DNA from: UBA493 sp035655435
GTDB lineage: Archaea > Iainarchaeota > Iainarchaeia > Iainarchaeales > Iainarchaeaceae
Direction: 5' to 3'
Assembly (NCBI GenBank): GCA_035655435.1
Contig: DASRUN010000015.1
Location: 1 to 32,700 of the forward strand
Length of the DNA stretch: 32,700 bases
Position 1 is the first letter of the stretch. Every line of letters begins with the position of its first letter. The position numbers and the translations under genes are program-made. Below are positions 30,247 through 32,700 of this stretch, in pieces. Under the pieces are notes generated by a model. It searched no databases, had not been told where the DNA came from, and was given only the letters and a program-made list of their open reading frames with translations.

Positions 30247-30639
30247 CTAATAAATGTACGCCAAAAGCCTTCCGCCGGAATGCATTTGCTTTGCCTCATC
30301 ATGCGTTACAACGCCTTTCGGTGTTGTTACAATAATTGTTCCGACATCAAATGAAGGCAAGTATCTTTTTTCGAATTTTTCGAACTCTGTTTTTTTCACG
30401 GCATACCTTGGTTTTATTGCCCTGCATTCGTTGATTCTTCCAATCAACTTTACTTTGAACAATCCTTCTCTTCCGTCATCCACAAATTCAAATGCGCCAA
30501 TATACTCTTTTTCCTGCATTATTCTGAGGACTTCTTTCATGATCTTTGAAGCAGGCCTGATAACGCATTCTTTCTTTGCCGCGTTCTCATGATTCTTCAT
30601 GTTGATCAATGCATCTGCTAATGGGTCGTTTCTACTCAT
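30247..30639 (-). CDS. rps8: Small ribosomal subunit protein uS8
   Basis: 130 residues from the ATG at 30639: SRNDPLADALINMKNHENA, then KIMKEVLRIMQEKEYIGAFEF and VTTPKGVVTHDEAKQ, archaeal S8. The ATG lies 7 nt after AAGGTG within repeat A, and it overlaps the end of a micro-ORF by eight bases (ATGAGTAG). An in-frame upstream extension exists only because the repeat is open in that frame too. Confidence 0.95.
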   Translation of the reverse strand: MSRNDPLADALINMKNHENAAKKECVIRPASKIMKEVLRIMQEKEYIGAFEFVDDGREGLFKVKLIGRINECRAIKPRYAVKKTEFEKFEKRYLPSFDVGTIIVTTPKGVVTHDEAKQMHSGGRLLAYIY

Positions 30640-30712
30640 TCGGGAACACCTTCCCGACGAGAGGTGTGCGACCTTCGGTCCCACTGATTTTGTTTGTGTT
30701 GTTCATCTTCAT
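30632..30712 (-). CDS. Micro-ORF made of repeat A before rps8 (26 aa, may be a coupling spacer)
   Basis: ATG at 30712 with AGAGG five bases upstream; a second ATG lies at 30706. The stop TAG overlaps the S8 start. The product starts MKMNN, contains ISGTEGRTPL as in other A copies, then diverges to VGKVFPNE because the last hairpin has changed sequence. It follows the S14 stop by 8 nt. Confidence 0.4.
   Translation of the reverse strand: MKMNNTNKISGTEGRTPLVGKVFPNE
30640..30684 (-). repeat. Palindromic repeat A, diverged copy before rps8
   Basis: The final hairpin reads TCGGGAA-GGTG-TTCCCGA instead of ACGCGGA-GGTG-TCCGCGT. Three of seven stem positions differ on each side, every pair is restored, and the GGTG loop is kept. 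First stem and ACACCT/AGGTGT pairing are also kept, with one mismatch in the first stem. Confidence 0.85.
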
Positions 30713-30720
30713 CACGTCCT

Positions 30721-30876
30721 CTAATCAAATTTCCTGAAGCCTAGTGCTTCTGCGCTTGCCTTGAAAAATCTCCTATCCATATCCAAACCATACTTGCTAA
30801 TGTGTCCGCCGTGCTTCTTGCCCTTTCTCTTGAGCTTTGTTCCTCTTTTCAACTGCTTGCTTTTTCGCTCAGTCAT
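30721..30876 (-). CDS. rps14: Small ribosomal subunit protein uS14, cysteine-free
   Basis: A 51-residue gene between L5 and S8, the fixed place of S14. The end reads HISKYGLDMDRRFF, then ALGFRKFD, matching archaeal S14 (KYGL, then a Cys-x2-Cys, then LGFKKY). All four zinc cysteines are gone: the second pair is D34 and F37, the first pair falls in the Lys/Arg run around 15-19. No cysteine is present. Its ATG overlaps the L5 stop by four bases. Identity is from position and the conserved C-terminal half. Confidence 0.93.
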   Translation of the reverse strand: MTERKSKQLKRGTKLKRKGKKHGGHISKYGLDMDRRFFKASAEALGFRKFD

Positions 30877-31385
30877 TCAACAGCAACTCCGTATTTTTGT
30901 TTAACAAATTCAACTGCATCATCCTGGTTTATCACATGCTTATGACTGACTTTTGCCTTGGCAATCTTTCTTCTTTTGATTCTATAACCGGGTCTTTCAA
31001 GCGTGACAAGAACATCCAAACCTTTTATTCCGAGTTTAGGATCGTACTTTGCTCTTGGAAGATCAATATATTCTTTAATTCCAAATCCAAAATTTCCAAC
31101 CTTGTCAAAACTTTTTCTCTTGATTTTATTATCAACCGCTGTAAATGCTTCTTTCAAAAAAGTTTGAGCTTTTGCGCCGCGCAAAGTAACCTTTGCTCCG
31201 ATTGTTAATCCGGGTCTTAGACCCCAGGTTGGTTGCTTTACTTTACACTGAGTGTGCATTGGTTTTGCATTTGTAATAATCTGCATTATGGTTGTAGCCT
31301 TGTTGAGTTCATCTCCTGTTTGGCCTACTCCCATGTTCACGGTAACCTTCTCCACTCTAATCTGTTTCATTGGATTTTCAGTCAT
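30873..31385 (-). CDS. rpl5: Large ribosomal subunit protein uL5
   Basis: 170 residues: IRVEKVTVNMGVGQTGDELNKA near the start, a TWGLRPGLTIGAKVTLRG segment, and FGIKEYIDLPRAKYDP, as in archaeal L5. Binds 5S rRNA with L18. Six bases after S4e, overlapping S14 by four bases. Confidence 0.96.
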   Translation of the reverse strand: MTENPMKQIRVEKVTVNMGVGQTGDELNKATTIMQIITNAKPMHTQCKVKQPTWGLRPGLTIGAKVTLRGAKAQTFLKEAFTAVDNKIKRKSFDKVGNFGFGIKEYIDLPRAKYDPKLGIKGLDVLVTLERPGYRIKRRKIAKAKVSHKHVINQDDAVEFVKQKYGVAVE

Positions 31386-31391
31386 AAATCA

Positions 31392-32117
31392 TCACTCCGT
31401 TAAAACCTCTAATTCAGGCTTGCTTTTTCCCACAACAAAAACATTGTTGGCAACAGTTTGGTATTTCTGTGATTCCTTTCCAAGCGAAATGAGTTTTTCT
31501 CTCTGCATGTTTCCCTCAATAATTGAATCAATCTTACTTGTTTCCCCGACATGTGTTCCCGCAACTATGAAAACACTGTTTCCTTTCTCCAATCTGAGAA
31601 CTTCTTCAATTTTTCTGCTCGGCAATCCTATTCTCACACTATCTCCAACATTAACACTTTCTTTTCCAACTTCAAGTATGAACCCATCATTCGTTGTCAA
31701 CACTACTTTTCCTTTTTTGATTTTCCTTTTCCCCACTATTTTTGAAATCTTGAAATCCTTTGACTTATAATCTATCTCTTTTGCAACAAGCCTTCCTTTC
31801 GAATCAAAAGTGAATCTCCACTTTTTCTTCATTGATTCGATTTCAATTATATCAAATAATCCAACCGTAAATCTCATGCTTTTTCTTACAATTCCGTTTA
31901 CTTTAACCTGTCCTTCGGAAAGAATCGCCTTTGCTTCTCTTGCTATTCCAGCAACCTTGAGTAACTGCGTTAATGCAAATGTCAATGGAACAGATGTTTC
32001 CTTGTTATGAGGGCCCGGTCTGCTTGTTGTTGTAAACTTATCTTTTTTTCTCAAAAAATATCTCGCGTTAGGCGCCGACAAACTCTTTTGTGTTTTTGTT
32101 TCTCCTCTATTTGCCAT
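31392..32117 (-). CDS. rps4e: Small ribosomal subunit protein S4e
   Basis: 241 residues in three parts: an N-terminal segment with SLSAPNARYFLRKKDKFTT, an S4-type RNA-binding part with LLKVAGIAREAKAILSEGQVKVNG (spread over residues 51-75), and a KOW-like C-terminal part with VGETSKI. Normal length. It overlaps L24 by 11 bases. Confidence 0.95.
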   Translation of the reverse strand: MANRGETKTQKSLSAPNARYFLRKKDKFTTTSRPGPHNKETSVPLTFALTQLLKVAGIAREAKAILSEGQVKVNGIVRKSMRFTVGLFDIIEIESMKKKWRFTFDSKGRLVAKEIDYKSKDFKISKIVGKRKIKKGKVVLTTNDGFILEVGKESVNVGDSVRIGLPSRKIEEVLRLEKGNSVFIVAGTHVGETSKIDSIIEGNMQREKLISLGKESQKYQTVANNVFVVGKSKPELEVLTE

Positions 32118-32511
32118 CTTTCTTCACCTCTGCTTTTTCCGTACTGATGCTTTTTTTCAATTTTTTCATCCTTCTTTTATCGCTTTCATCAATTGCAACA
32201 ATCATCAAATTACTCGGTCTAAAAGGAATCTGAATTTCTGTTCCGCTCATTTTTTTTCTTGTTATTCCTTCCACCAAAACCTGTCTCTTGTGTCTATTAA
32301 CAGCGGTAATTTTCCCCTGCTTTCCGACAAATGATTTATTCCCCCTCATAACTTTTACAGTATCCTCTTTTTTTGCATCAATGCTTCTTTTTCCAAATGT
32401 TTTTCTAAGTTTTTCGCTCAAATGAATCGCAAAGTCACTCTGTATTCTATGCAGCGGCTTGGTATGATGCCACTTTCTTCTCTTGTTTGGTTTTGAACTT
32501 TGCACTTGCAT
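32107..32511 (-). CDS. rpl24: Large ribosomal subunit protein uL24
   Basis: 134 residues from the ATG at 32511: SSKPNKRRKWHHTKPLH, SEKLRKTFGKRSI and the KOW motif VKVMRGNKSFVGKQGKITAV, then VEGITRKK, all typical archaeal L24. An in-frame TTG nine bases upstream is an unlikely start. It begins 1 nt after the L14 stop. Confidence 0.96.
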   Translation of the reverse strand: MQVQSSKPNKRRKWHHTKPLHRIQSDFAIHLSEKLRKTFGKRSIDAKKEDTVKVMRGNKSFVGKQGKITAVNRHKRQVLVEGITRKKMSGTEIQIPFRPSNLMIVAIDESDKRRMKKLKKSISTEKAEVKKDGK

Positions 32512-32512
32512 C

Positions 32513-32700
32513 TTAAACAACCCCTGAACTGATTCCGGCTATTTTCGGAAACCTTTCTCCAACTTCCTTTGCCACAACACCCTTTACCTCAGATCCTTTT
32601 GGCAAGCCTTTTTCATCAACAAGAACAACCGCGTTGTCCTCAAATTTTATTCTTGTTCCATCAGGCCTTTTGTATTCTTTTCTGACTCTGATAATAACCG
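32513..32700 (-). CDS. rpl14: Large ribosomal subunit protein uL14 (C-terminal part, 5' end outside window)
   Basis: The last 61 codons of uL14: VIIRVRKEYKRPDGTRIKF, then DNAVVLVDEKGLPKGSEVKG and VAKEVGERFPKIAGISSGVV, the normal C-terminus. It lies before L24 as in spc operons. The start is beyond the right edge. Confidence 0.94.
   Translation of the reverse strand, partial: VIIRVRKEYKRPDGTRIKFEDNAVVLVDEKGLPKGSEVKGVVAKEVGERFPKIAGISSGVV

Noticed and set aside
30247..30684. Longer S8 starting inside the repeat
   Set aside because: The extra 15 residues are only the repeat read in an open frame; the ATG at 30639 starts the conserved S8 sequence at the right distance from AAGGTG.

Overview
The window is archaeal chromosome. 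It carries two long minus-strand translation/transcription operons with eukaryote-type ribosomal proteins (S27ae, S24e, S6e, L24e, S28e, L7Ae, L18e, L14e, L34e, L19e, L32e, S4e), archaeal RNA polymerase subunits (Rpo3/D, Rpo10/N, Rpo7/E1, Spt4/E2), eIF2-gamma, aIF5B, Kae1 and DUF106 beside SecY. Intergenic gaps are near zero, several usual cluster members are absent (cbf5, cmk, adk, rpoK, eno, the DUF359 kinase), and one giant multidomain secreted protein is present. This suggests a reduced, possibly DPANN-type archaeon. The lineage is an inference, because no 16S rRNA is in the window.

Layout. 32700 to 18983 (minus strand): the spc-type cluster L14-L24-S4e-L5-S14-S8-L6-L32e-L19e-L18-S5-L30-L15-SecY-DUF106-L34e-L14e-S13-S4-S11-RpoD, then tRNA-Leu(UAA), then L18e-L13-S9-RpoN-S2. 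18762 to 16284 (minus): a TrmB-type regulator and glutamyl-tRNA synthetase. 9639 to 16199 (plus): a single 2186-residue secreted protein, convergent with gltX. 9413 to 1 (minus): L7Ae-S28e-L24e-Ndk-dUTPase-aIF5B-S6e-eIF2gamma-PIN-RpoE1-Spt4-S24e-S27ae-CPBP protease-Sua5-Kae1, with Kae1 running off the window. Sua5 and Kae1 act in t6A tRNA modification. The rest makes ribosomes, initiates translation, transcribes, or supplies nucleotides.

Most notable signal. A short palindromic repeat (family A, about 45 bp; related family B, about 55-60 bp) sits exactly in front of the start codons of six minus-strand genes: rpoE2, infB, ndk, rps28e, rpl18e and rps8. In sense orientation it is a hairpin, then two mutually exclusive hairpins, the second holding the Shine-Dalgarno sequence of the next gene. 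Paired changes between copies keep the stems. Every copy also lies in a 22-35 codon open frame whose stop overlaps the next start codon. One B copy is flanked by a 13-bp direct repeat that duplicates the end of dut, which suggests insertion. Another B is nested inside an A.

Second theme. Zinc ligands are lost from several translation proteins: uS14 and L24e have no cysteine at all, L34e keeps one of four, and the eIF2gamma knuckle keeps two of four. S27ae, Spt4, RpoN and GluRS keep theirs. L32e carries a histidine-rich N-terminal segment.
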